Origin: Eretmocerus hayati
Lineage: Eukaryota > Arthropoda > Insecta > Hymenoptera > Aphelinidae
Length of the DNA stretch: 64,000 nt
NCBI GenBank assembly: GCA_029851415.1
Contig: CM056744.1
Coordinates: 90,259,907 to 90,323,906 of the forward strand
Direction: 5' to 3'
Below the pieces are notes generated by a model. It was not told where the DNA came from. It did no database searches and was given only the letters and a program-made list of their open reading frames with translations. Position 1 is the stretch's first letter. Each line of letters starts with the position of its first letter. Made by a program: the position numbers and the translations under genes. Below are positions 10,566-19,794 of this stretch, piece after piece.

Positions 10566-10632
10566 TTAGTTCGTCCTGCTCGACGTCGCGGGTTGGCGCC
10601 GAGCATCTTGCGAGTTTAAAGACCCGGTAGAG
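10566..10632 (-). promoter_or_regulatory. Gag/pol overlap with -1 frameshift signal
   Basis: The pol frame is open from 10632, while gag ends at the TAA at 10568-10566, so the frames overlap by 67 bases. The minus strand reads T_TTA_AAC at 10620-10614, with TTA and AAC as gag codons. A one-base backward slip reads TTT AAA in the pol frame. Nine bases further on, GCTCG can pair with CGAGC to form a short stem. The heptamer is a classic eukaryotic -1 slippery site; its use here is inferred. Confidence 0.75.
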
Positions 10633-13600
10633 TTATTGGTTGGCCCTTGGTAGTTGGGTTGTTCGTTTCCTCTTGAATTTTGACTGAAGTTGTTAGTTCT
10701 TGGGTCACGTCGTTCGTTTCGTGCAGAGTATTCGCCTCGATCATTGTGAAATGGGCTCCTATAATTCCGATTTTGATTCGTGTAATTCGGTCGATTATTA
10801 CGAATATCATCATACCTGCGTTCGAAATTCCCATTATTGTAGCTCTGATTGTAATTACGAGGTTCATGTCCACCGCGAAAACCGGTGTTTCGGTCATTGT
10901 TATTGTTATAGTTGTCATACCGTGTCGATCTTTGTCCGTTGTGTCTAAAACTATTGCCGTTCCCATAGTTACCGCGGCCTCGTATGCCGTTGTCGTTATA
11001 ATAATCTTGACTGCGGTTATTATAGTTCCTCATCGGTGGTCTACCCCCGTTATCGCCGCGATATGTAGCATTATACTGTGAATCATCCATTCCAGGATTC
11101 CGGTGTCTATCACGCGATGGGCTATTGCGACCGGTCGGTGTCCTTGGTCTGCTGTCATTTCGAATTTCGCTTCTCGCGGTTTCCCGAGGACGTTCAATCC
11201 GATCCTTTCTAACCAGTCCCGAATCGACCGCTTCGCCTAGTGCTTGGCACTCACTCCTTTCATGGCCCATGATGCTGCAATAGTTGCAAAATTTAGATTC
11301 CTGCTTCTTCTTCGGGCACTCTCTTTCAAAATGACCACGCGCATGACAATATCGACACTCGTCCGAAGCCACTGCTAAACGGATATTTGCCGATTCTGTC
11401 GTCCCCAGCGCGCCTGGATGTATTTCTCTTATCTTCTTATCCATGAGTGCTTCGAATACTGGCAATAGTGTCCCTATATCACCCACTGGTCTTTCCATGA
11501 ACAAGTTCCGTGCGCTAGTTTTATTTTCAAAATTGACGGCTTCGGAAATGGCGTCGCGCAAGGTTTGGGGATTCGTTGACCTAACTTGGTGTTGAAGAGC
11601 TCCCTCGAGTCCAAACAGGAATTGCTGTAAAGCCTCAGTATCCGCGTTGTATTTGTATGTTTTCCGTTCGAAATCCTTCAACTTTTGATCCGAATCGTAT
11701 ACGTTGAGCAGGCGGTTGTGTAATGTTTGGACTCGTAATCCGTAATCACCGGCGCCCTCTCCTGGTCTTTGTTTGACTAATTTCAACTCGGCTAACACTC
11801 GATCGGCACCTCCGACTCCGCTGTATTGCGTGGTCATATCGATAAGCAAGCGTTCTACTGAATTATATTGCGTGAGCCTTGCGGTATAACCTTCGGCTGC
11901 GCGGCCTTTGAGTTTACTCGCTAGTGCCGATATAATCCATGGTTCGGAATCCGGCCCATATTCCTCCACGATGTAACGTACCGATTTACAAAATAACGCC
12001 AACATATCGGGATTACCATCGTACGGCATGATCTGATTAAGTGCTTGGTGCAAGGAGAGACGGAACTTCGATCCTTGGCGGCGTTCAAAGTTTTGATTCT
12101 CAGATGAATTTTTCACTTGCGAACGACGTACCGTCGCGTGATTTGGATCCTGGTGGTTTTCGTGCGCGGTGGTTCCCCGGTCATCGGTATTGGGTGCAAA
12201 CATCTCGGGGTATTCGTCGTCGGAAGAATCGGACTGGTCTACATATGCTTTCTCATGAATTCTCCCTTGTCGATTGTCCTTTCGGGGTCGAGCTTGGTAT
12301 TGCTGATTGTTTGAAGCAGTCGGTTGGTGGTTATTGCTGGGATTCTGTGGCATTTGCGGTTCCTGACTTGGGTTTGCGCGTGATTGTCCGTTTTCGGGGT
12401 TAAATTTGAAGTTCTGTTGGACATACATATTCTGGACGCGGAGTCGCTCAGTCTGATTGTCAGTGGTGAATCTCATGTCCTGTTCGCTTCGGTCTTGTGA
12501 TTTCTGGGATATAGCATGTGAATTTAATTGTTGGTTCACGCGGGGGTTCATTCTTTCGGGGCGTGATACGGTGTCACCACTATGTTGTTTATGGCTGAAA
12601 TTTGTATTGTATCGAACGCGAGACTCTGCGTCCATACTCGGAAGTCGGCGGCTAGAGTCATTATTCGGTAGCTCGTTGTTGCAATATCGCGGTTGGTGGA
12701 TGGAACCTTGGTCAAATTGAACGCGAGACTCTGCGTCCTTACTCGAAAGTCGGTGGCTAGAGTCATTTTTACGACCTACGCGTGACTGAGCGTCCATACT
12801 CGAAAGTCGGGGGCTGCAGTCGTTAACGTTCCGGAGTCCAGCGTCCATACTCGAAAGTCGGGGGCATGGACTTCGGTCGTTCTCATTACGATATTGTGAA
12901 TCTAAGCTATGGAAGCGACGTCCAGATGTTTCCTTGAGTTGACTGCGAGATCGCGCAACCTCAATTCCCGATCGATGATTTGACAAATCTTCTGAACCCC
13001 ACACGTCGTCATTGGCTGTAGCGTAATTCATTTGTTTCGTTGGATATTCGGACCAAGTGTCTGCGTTATTGAGGGTCTGTGAATAGGTTTTCGTCGGTGG
13101 TGTCCGAGGGGAATTGGATTCGTCTATGCGTGAGGATTCTGCGTTCATTTGCGAGGTTTTGAATTGTTCGTAGCCCTGCGTGAAGTCGTCAAATACGAGA
13201 CCCGTTGTTTTAGGCCGTGTTCCCGTAGCTATTTGCTGTGACTCGAGATGTGACTTGATCGTTTCCAAAAGAGCCACTTCTGTTTCCGAAAAATAATCGG
13301 GGTTCAACGACAGTACTCGTGTTATATCACGTATCGCAATCTCCGCGTGTATAGTTCCCGCGTGTTCTAAACCAAGATCAGCCATTATTAACGCGAAGTA
13401 GGCGGCGCGCGCCCTTAAGTCCCCTTTGCCCATCTCATCATAGTACCTTTCTTTAAGGTCTCGAGCCTCTAAAACGACTATTTCATGCGGGTCAGGGATG
13501 CCTCCCGTGGCTTCTGCTGGTCCGTTCAAATCGGGATTGTCAGGGGTATTAGTGGGCATAACTTGCAGCGATTCCGCAGTCATTTTGCTGATCTCCTGTC

Positions 13601-13805
13601 CTTTCGCCATTCTACTAGTTCCCGATAAGAGATGGTTCAATTGCACAGTGGCCAATTTCTGACGCGCTAGACCGAGGATGCACAGTCGCGAGTATGGGGA
13701 TAGTCGGTCGATCAGTTCTAGGTGGTCAATGATGTCTTCTATTGGCTCGCAAGCGAGCGTTGCTCGACGTAGATTCGGTATACTAGGATAATTGCGACCT
13801 TTCAA
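10566..13805 (-). CDS. gag: Gag polyprotein with two CCHC zinc knuckles
   Basis: The protein has 1079 residues, long for a Gypsy Gag. The N-terminal 500 or so residues are polar and include repeats of about 20 residues around RLSSMDA. A retrotransposon capsid domain spans about 580-770, with the helical pattern around MPYDGNPDMLALF and a KQRPGEGAGDYGLRVQTL stretch. Zinc knuckles lie at 817-830 (CRYCHARGHFEREC) and 840-853 (CNYCSIMGHERSEC), both CX2CX4HX4C. The C-terminal 200 residues are rich in Asn, Arg, Tyr and Gly, suiting RNA binding. The ATG at 13805 is the first in the frame after the leader. Gag would assemble particles that package the element RNA. Confidence 0.93.
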   Translation of the reverse strand: MKGRNYPSIPNLRRATLACEPIEDIIDHLELIDRLSPYSRLCILGLARQKLATVQLNHLLSGTSRMAKGQEISKMTAESLQVMPTNTPDNPDLNGPAEATGGIPDPHEIVVLEARDLKERYYDEMGKGDLRARAAYFALIMADLGLEHAGTIHAEIAIRDITRVLSLNPDYFSETEVALLETIKSHLESQQIATGTRPKTTGLVFDDFTQGYEQFKTSQMNAESSRIDESNSPRTPPTKTYSQTLNNADTWSEYPTKQMNYATANDDVWGSEDLSNHRSGIEVARSRSQLKETSGRRFHSLDSQYRNENDRSPCPRLSSMDAGLRNVNDCSPRLSSMDAQSRVGRKNDSSHRLSSKDAESRVQFDQGSIHQPRYCNNELPNNDSSRRLPSMDAESRVRYNTNFSHKQHSGDTVSRPERMNPRVNQQLNSHAISQKSQDRSEQDMRFTTDNQTERLRVQNMYVQQNFKFNPENGQSRANPSQEPQMPQNPSNNHQPTASNNQQYQARPRKDNRQGRIHEKAYVDQSDSSDDEYPEMFAPNTDDRGTTAHENHQDPNHATVRRSQVKNSSENQNFERRQGSKFRLSLHQALNQIMPYDGNPDMLALFCKSVRYIVEEYGPDSEPWIISALASKLKGRAAEGYTARLTQYNSVERLLIDMTTQYSGVGGADRVLAELKLVKQRPGEGAGDYGLRVQTLHNRLLNVYDSDQKLKDFERKTYKYNADTEALQQFLFGLEGALQHQVRSTNPQTLRDAISEAVNFENKTSARNLFMERPVGDIGTLLPVFEALMDKKIREIHPGALGTTESANIRLAVASDECRYCHARGHFERECPKKKQESKFCNYCSIMGHERSECQALGEAVDSGLVRKDRIERPRETARSEIRNDSRPRTPTGRNSPSRDRHRNPGMDDSQYNATYRGDNGGRPPMRNYNNRSQDYYNDNGIRGRGNYGNGNSFRHNGQRSTRYDNYNNNNDRNTGFRGGHEPRNYNQSYNNGNFERRYDDIRNNRPNYTNQNRNYRSPFHNDRGEYSARNERRDPRTNNFSQNSRGNEQPNYQGPTNNSTGSLNSQDARRQPATSSRTN
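12617..12875 (-). repeat. Tandem repeats inside gag
   Basis: Four diverged units begin near 12617, 12720, 12778 and 12835. Each encodes a variant of NDSSxRLSSMDAxSRV. The units stay in frame and differ by substitutions and short insertions, so they expanded while Gag was under coding constraint. They lie in the polar N-terminal half, before the capsid domain. Confidence 0.8.
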
Positions 13806-14236
13806 ATCTCACTATATCCGGAATGTCATAAGGTGTGAACTGGGGTATAAGATTTGCATACGGGAATGAGTCAAACAGATGCAATCAGCATGCAATAACC
13901 ACGCGTCCTGCTATTAGGATGAAATTTATCGTATAACTATGGCGTTCTAGAGCATATGGTGGCTATAGTATAGGAATTACTAACCGTATATATGGTAAGA
14001 TCGAACGAATCAGTTATTTTCTATAGTCCTTTGCCTCGCGACTCTCCCCACGAGGGATATATATGTAAGGGCAGAATCGAATTGACTTACCCTGAGGCTA
14101 CTAAGATGATGGTGAAACAGATCTGCATTGACATCCTTCCTTCTTCCTTACTGTTATTGATGATTTTGTTGGTGGTGGTTCAGTGGAAAAACGCGACGCG
14201 GATGACGCGTTTAAATTCTTCGTAACCTTTACAACG
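13806..14236 (-). other. Retrotransposon 5' untranslated leader
   Basis: This lies between the primer binding site and the Gag ATG. It has no ORF of note on the sense strand. At 14174-14186 the plus strand reads ggtggttcagtgg, identical to the D-arm region of insect tRNA-Gly as I recall it, so the element RNA would be complementary to a second part of its primer tRNA. The leader presumably also holds packaging signals, which I cannot identify. Confidence 0.7.
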
Positions 14237-14256
14237 GATTCCCGGCCGATGCACCA
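14237..14256 (-). other. Primer binding site, complementary to tRNA-Gly(GCC) 3' end
   Basis: The plus strand reads gattcccggccgatgcacca, the 3' end of tRNA-Gly(GCC) including CCA as known from Drosophila. The minus-strand element RNA is therefore complementary to the primer over 20 bases. It lies four bases inside the 5' LTR, the expected place, and sets both LTR boundary and orientation. Confidence 0.9.
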
Positions 14257-14375
14257 GATTTGTTACGTGTTAAGGGTCCTTCAATCCGTTCTCCGCTGAG
14301 CTCCTGGACGCAGCTGGAGGTTGTGTAAAGGTTCGGTCAATGATCCAAAAGACAAGTGGTAGAATGCAATCGGTG

Positions 14376-14381
14376 TTTATT
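14376..14381 (-). terminator. LTR poly(A) signal
   Basis: AATAAA on the minus strand, within the LTR and downstream of the TATA box, as expected for the R/U5 part of an LTR. Confidence 0.55.
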
Positions 14382-14558
14382 CAATAATTAATACAATCCC
14401 GAGAGAGACTATAACTCGTGACTCTACTGATTCTATGATACGACGAGGCCAACACTGGCTGCGAATACTCGTCTTAAATGCGTCTACCGCGATGTGGTCC
14501 GGTCAACGATTCGTAATCGACTGGGACTCTAGAAGCTCCTGTTCAGGCCTTTGTTCCG

Positions 14559-14566
14559 TATTTATA
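14559..14566 (-). promoter_or_regulatory. LTR TATA box
   Basis: TATAAATA on the minus strand, inside the LTR and about 180 bp upstream of the LTR poly(A) signal. Transcription would start about 30 bases further along the minus strand, near 14530. Inferred from sequence and position. Confidence 0.6.
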
Positions 14567-14744
14567 TTCTGCTGCAATCCATATCCCTTCTTGCTTTCTG
14601 CTGACGCCTCGTGAGTCGAGTGCGGGCGTACGTGAGTCAGCTCGAGGCCAATGTCCGCCTCTCGCTTGAGGTCACTCATGACGTACCTGAAACCTGCACA
14701 TTCTCTACCGGTCAATGAATCGTTACGGACCTAGTCCCGTAACA

Positions 14745-15412
14745 ATATCAATAACGTCAAGACCCTCTTCAGTGAGTTCGGATTTTATCTCATCTATTGG
14801 TATGTTCGAGGGGAGGCCTCTTATCACGTACTTCACCGGTGGCTCAGATTCCGGCGAGTTGAAGAGATAATATTCAAATTTCTGCTCATCCAGAGCCTTC
14901 AGAAGGGCTCTATAGTCATCAAGGCATGCAACATTCACAGACATATATTGGTCACGGTTTTTATGAACAACAGGTTTGAATTTGAGTTTTTTCAGGATAT
15001 CTCTCAGTATGGAGAATGGAAAATACAGTTCATCTATTTTTACGTTGATGGGGGCGATTCTTGGGGCCTTCTTTGCAGGCTCTGGTTGAGCAGGAGTTTG
15101 ATCAGTTAGGATCGAGAATCGATTTTGGGTGGGGAGTATGTCACTCATACCTCGGTTGTTGCGGTCGGTCTTCGCCGCCTTGTTGTTGGAGCCAACCGAA
15201 GCGGTGTCCGATGAGTTGCGCTTCCTTGTACTCTTGGGTCGTCGGAAGCCGTCTTTATCCACATCATCGTCGGGTCGTTCTACTGCCGCCCCTTGGATGC
15301 TGTGGTTGGTTGCAGCACCCGTGGAAGAGATGGCGTCGGTGCGCTGGTCATCGTCGCCCATCGGGTCGTCGTTGAATTTGCCTCCGCCTCCTGGGAGGCT
15401 AGAGGGCTTCAT
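14745..15412 (-). pseudogene. Jockey/X-element-type non-LTR retrotransposon ORF1, cut by the LTR insertion
   Basis: From the ATG at 15412 (MKPSSLPGGG...) the frame runs to 14745 and then enters the LTR, where it stops at 14723. The N-terminal part is polar and basic. The rest matches the nucleic-acid-binding ORF1 of Jockey-like elements, with KYVIRGLPSNIPIDEIKSEL followed by EEGLDVIDI. The usual zinc knuckles and the whole ORF2 (endonuclease and reverse transcriptase) are missing. They should lie beyond the far LTR, outside the window. The reading frame has no internal stops before the insertion, so the host element was also fairly young. Frames before 15412 use no ATG. Confidence 0.75.
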
Positions 15413-16590
15413 GATGATGTTGTATACTAGCGGCACAGGATATAAGTCTTTCCGCGAGGGTAACACACTGTCAAGCGCGTGATAGTCAGTTGACGCGATC
15501 TATGATCTATCACTTCACGATGTTCACTCGGTGAACGCGCATGTGAAACTCTCGTGCGATCTCCGACCTGTTCTAAAATCTCAATCGGTCCCTATTATTG
15601 GAGAATATCAGATGAGAGTATGTCGGAAATCATGATAAATTCTCGTGCAGGATCAAAAACCCAGCAGCCACCTATCGGTCAAAGGCAAGAGTTGCCTAGC
15701 TGAGTTGGTTTTATATAGCCGGTCGAGGCACGTATTGGAACGTGTATTGGGACGCGTATGGGCAGTATGGGCACATGCAATGGGCGCGCGAACGAGACAT
15801 CACGTGGCATGCACTATATACATGAAGCTTCCCCGCTCGCCTGCGGCCCACGGCCCACAGCTGGGCGTCACCAATATACTTTCACTCCGAGGGGTTGGCA
15901 CGTATGGAGATGCGTATTGGGACGCCCGGGATTATCGACCCGGATTCTCCGCGCTACTCTGCGCGCTGCAATACGCTGCGCCATACGTGCCCCAATACGC
16001 ACCAAGCCGCGCATCGGGATACGTATATATTTTCAGCTGGGTTTACTTTACTTTCTCGGTTGTTTTTACTTTTCCGAGTAATTTTTTATACATTCTCATC
16101 TTTTAGGTATTATGTTAATGTGATTCATTTCTTATGTATTATGTAATTTATTAAAGATGGTATTTTTCATCTTTATTTAGAGATGGTATTATTCAATCTC
16201 GAAAAACTGATCTTTCTGAAATCTTTGAGTCAGTTCGTCGATTTTTCATGATTTTTCTCTCATTACTCATTATTCGTATAATTTTCCATTATATTTTTCA
16301 ATTTTCAGCTAATATTTGAATAAAATCTTCTTCTTCATTTATCATGTAATTTTGAAAGCTGTTATTGTTCGACTATGAGGAACTGATGATTTTTGATTAA
16401 AAATTCTACTGATTTTAGTGTGAAAGTAGTTGATTGTTCGATATTTTTTCAACTATGTATTAAATACTCATTAAAAAATTCGATAATTATCTGGAACGAT
16501 GTTATTAATGAATATGAATAAAACTTCTATTGTTGCAATATGGGAATTGTTAGATTTTCTGTTATACTGGATTGATTGTGTATTTATGCT
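15413..16590. other. Probable Jockey 5' region and AT-rich spacer
   Basis: 15413-15700 is probably the 5' untranslated part of the Jockey-type element. 15720-16030 is GC-rich with recurring gtattgggacg-like words in both orientations, and ORFs across it look like chance. 16040-16590 is AT-rich. I see no gene. Confidence 0.4.
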
Positions 16591-16885
16591 GTGTGTGAAG
16601 TGTTGATGAATTTGTTTTGGATTTTTCCCTTCGGTCGCTCTCAGCGGAGTTAATCACTCTTGAGCCACGGCCTAGGTGAGTCATCGTAACGTCATCATCA
16701 GTGTAAAGTTAGTGTCTTAGTAGTAATGGTTGTAATCAAATGTTTGCATTATGGTCTTTATGTAAGGAGTGTAGTGTTGATGAGTTTGTTTTGGAATTTT
16801 CGCTCCGGTCGGTCTCAGCAAAGTTAGTCACTCTTGAGCCATGGCCTAGGCAAGTCACCGCAACGTTCTCATCAGTGCAGAATCG
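16591..16885. repeat. Diverged tandem duplication, about 120-bp units
   Basis: The segment at about 16591-16710 (gtgttgatgaatttg... cactcttgagccacggcctagg) recurs at about 16761-16885 with scattered substitutions, a period near 170 bp. It is non-coding in appearance and adjoins the palindrome at 16897. Confidence 0.7.
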
Positions 16886-16896
16886 AAGTATGGTAG

Positions 16897-17685
16897 CTGG
16901 TAAAAATATTTGACTCTAAATTCGACTCGAATATTAGACTCAAGTATTAGACTCAGGATTTGGGTCCTTTATTCGAGTCGAATATTAGAGTCAATTTTTG
17001 GGGAATTAGAGGAACCGACTCAGCCTTATTAATAACTTTTCTCGATATTTTTGAGCCATTATATGGACGGAAAATGAATGGAAAAAATATAAAAAAAAAT
17101 ACAACCATGACATATCGGGTGCCGACCCCGGGATTTGAACTCACAACCTTTCGATTCAAAGTCCAACCCTCTACGTCCGTAGCCAGCGAGACGAGATAAC
17201 CTAGTAAACGTAAAAGGCTTACTCGAAGTGTGGGCAGCCGTATGGAGAATATAGCGTTATTCCGAATGGGTGACTCACTGTGAAATATTTCAACAGTACA
17301 TGTATTATCGTGAAATGAGTAGCAGGATGCTATATTCTCTATACGGTGACTTGCAGTTCAAGTACGCCTTTTAGGCCATTACCCGTATCTCGTCTCGCTA
17401 GCCACGGACGTAGAGTGTTGGACTTCGAACCGAAAGGTTGCGAGTTCGAATCCCGGTGACGGCACCCGAAATCCCAATGTTAGTTTCTTTTTTCTTTTTT
17501 CCAATCATTTTTCGGCCATATAATGGCTTAGGAATATCGAGAAAAGTTATTAATAAGGCTGAGTGGCTTATTTTAATTCCCCAAACAATGACTCTAATAT
17601 TCGACTCGAATAAAGGACCCAAATCCTGAGTCTAATACTTGAGTCTAATATTCGAGTCGAATTTAGAGTCAAATATTTTTACCAG
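16897..17685. repeat. 789-bp palindromic element with tRNA-like sequence in both arms
   Basis: It starts CTGGTAAAAATATTTGACTC and ends with the reverse complement. The outer arms hold interleaved ATTCGAGTCGAATATTAGA motifs. Each arm also carries a tRNA-like block in inverted orientation: one near 17115-17195 (minus) and one near 17395-17465 (plus), both with a T-arm-like GTTCGAATCCCGG or GTTCAAATCCCGG. The centre near 17290 is itself imperfectly palindromic. The anticodon stems look broken, so these are not functional tRNA genes. It resembles a tRNA-derived SINE pair trapped in a fold-back or MITE-like element. Confidence 0.75.
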
Positions 17686-19794
17686 GGAGTCGTAGTTAAT
17701 GTGATTCATCGTTTGTCTCATATTATCGATGTTGTTGTATTAGGGTCTCTCATTGTTGTTTAGTGTAAGTCCATTTTGCAACAATAGTTGTTAAAAAGTT
17801 GAATAATATTTGTTAAGGCGAGGCCGTAGTCCGCAGACATCTTGAAAAAGCTAGGGAGATTGACCCGAATCCGTTCTGTGAATATCTCGAGTTTTACTTA
17901 ACCAAATCCCTTCATATTTTGTATGCGTCAACAAAATGCATGTAAGAGTTGCGCTATGGAGCGAAATCCCACAAAAGTAGGCAAAGAAACTTTCATGATA
18001 AGCGCTGTACAGATGTCGTCTGCTCCTTTGGTAAGGCATGTTGTTATACTTCATTCTATAATTTTGTGATCAGCTCGTTTCTTCTCACTTCCACTCCATA
18101 GCGCAATTTTCTCAAGTTCGTAGATGATGGTAAGACCCTTATTTGTTGATAATTCTCTATAAAACTCTAGATAAATCCAGAACGGCGTTGAGTTATATGA
18201 TGACAGCCGTAATTTTCCGCTTCTTTTAGGTGGTCAGCCTGATCAGCGGGCAGGACAGCAGCAAAACCGTCTGCTTCGATCATGCACGTTATCCCTTGTG
18301 CTATCATCGCGGATAAGATATGTTGCATATGTTCTATTGTAAGACTTGTAAGCCGCGACTTCCCGGTAGCAAAGCGACTGATGAAGCGACTGATTAGCAT
18401 TGCCCATATGGGCCAATGTTAAAAATCATACATATAGGTATACCTGCAATGCTAATGTCCTTGGCTGTAGCTCGGAAACGCTTGAGCGTTAGGGTCTATA
18501 ATTTTGGGTTTTATCTTTTGGTGCTGAAAGGAGACTATTTCCAAAGTTTCAGCCAAATCCGTGACCCGGATCTGAAACACTCTCCTGGTGAGTGGTAGGA
18601 TGGTGGAAGGTATGGGTGCCCGTAACTCATCAGCACTGCGACAATGCGCACGTTGGCGAGTAAGCCCGTTGCTCATTGTGAAATATTCCTCGAGGAAGTT
18701 GAGCTTGCTCCTAGTTGGGCTGGGTTTCCTCAGGCCACCGTCCAAAGTCGGTATTTCGTTTACCAAGCTGATGCAAGGGCGAAGAAGGGTCGAGAGGCCC
18801 GGTGGTTCCAGTTCAATGAGTTGGCAGCTGGACGTTTCTCGATCTGGGCACTGAACCGGCCGAGCCATGACGCTGTTTCTGTTGCTCTATCTGCTGTTTT
18901 TGCTGTGACTGGCAGATCTTGTGGATGTCGACCGGCAGCAGCCGCTTGTTGATAATAGAGTTGCCGGTGCGGTGGGCGATGTCGGTGTATACCTACTTAT
19001 GCAGCTATAGCTGCATAAATCGAGGGAAGCGTGGCGCTACTGCTGGACATCTCCGGGGTTGTAGTGCAACTCCGTGTCGGCAAATCACAAGTGAAACGAT
19101 CTCGTCAAGAGCGCAATACACCGCGAGATCGCTGTGAACCTGCCGTCAAATGCATTCTAGAGACATCCATCACAAACCATGGGTTTCCGCCGACAAGAAT
19201 CTATGATTAAGTGCACACGCTGAAGAATTGAACATGTTTGAAACAATGAATCGCTTGGAAAAGGAAAACCTGATAAGCTCGAGTAACGTTCAACTATTGC
19301 CACAATCCCGAGGGTAGCTAACTGAAAACAAAATATTATATGGTATCATGCATTCGACGCAAAAAAATGAAGATAGAAAGCAAAGAATATCATGGTCGTA
19401 CATAGTGAAAAGTGCTAGGTTGGGTAATGGTAACACGGTCCAAGTGACAAGTGTAATGAGAAATGGCGTGAGTGCATGGTGATAAAGTTATTAGTCGACA
19501 AGCTGTACGTCATCGCACGCCATCAGAAACAAGTTCGAACCAACTGATTAAATACGGGAGTAACAGTGGGCTCCAAAAAATGATGACTAATTGAGTGTAG
19601 TCAAACACATGTTATTAGATTCTTGATCTATCTAAAGGTGGTGGGGGAGGGGGTAGATATTTACATTAACTTAGACGTAACACTTAAACATCAGATTTTA
19701 CAGAGAAACTTGATGCTAGACGCTTTCAGCCATAAAATACTAAATTCTCTGTGTAACTCGAGCTCAAAAGCGATAAACTTTAGATCAATGGCGA
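17686..19794. other. Non-coding or unresolved region downstream of LKR/SDH
   Basis: 17686-18160 and 19140-19794 are AT-rich with no gene I can support. 18170-18950 is more GC-rich with overlapping open frames on both strands (for example 18452-18868 minus and 18644-18952 plus). I recognise no family in any of them. The LKR/SDH 3' UTR must begin at 19794. Confidence 0.4.

Larger units (their letters stand above)
4546..14744 (-). mobile_element. Ty3/Gypsy LTR retrotransposon, visible part; 3' LTR not in window
   Basis: Order on the minus strand: 5' LTR 14744-14261, primer site 14256-14237, leader, Gag, Pol (protease, reverse transcriptase, RNase H, OTU-like, macro-like, integrase). The domain order with integrase last is that of Ty3/Gypsy. 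Gag and Pol have no internal stops, so the copy looks young. I could not find the LTR sequence anywhere in 1-4545. The Jockey ORF1 interrupted at 14744/14745 does not resume at the other side either. The element therefore probably continues left of base 1 and includes the antisense RING genes; a rearrangement near 3.9-4.5 kb is the alternative. Confidence 0.9.
14261..14744 (-). repeat. 5' LTR (484 bp)
   Basis: The ends are the perfect inverted repeat TGTTACG...CGTAACA. On the minus strand TATAAATA (14566-14559) suits a U3 promoter and AATAAA (14381-14376) a poly(A) signal, in the correct order. The primer binding site follows after four bases. The flank at 14745 is Jockey-type ORF1 sequence beginning atatc. 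The target duplication cannot be confirmed because the other LTR is not in the window. Confidence 0.88.

Noticed and set aside
15645..16106. 153-residue ORF and overlapping frames
   Set aside because: The region is built of short repeated words in both orientations, and several frames are open at once, as expected by chance in GC-rich DNA.
17398..17470. Functional tRNA gene
   Set aside because: T-arm-like sequence is clear but the anticodon stem does not pair properly, and the block lies within a palindromic repeat.
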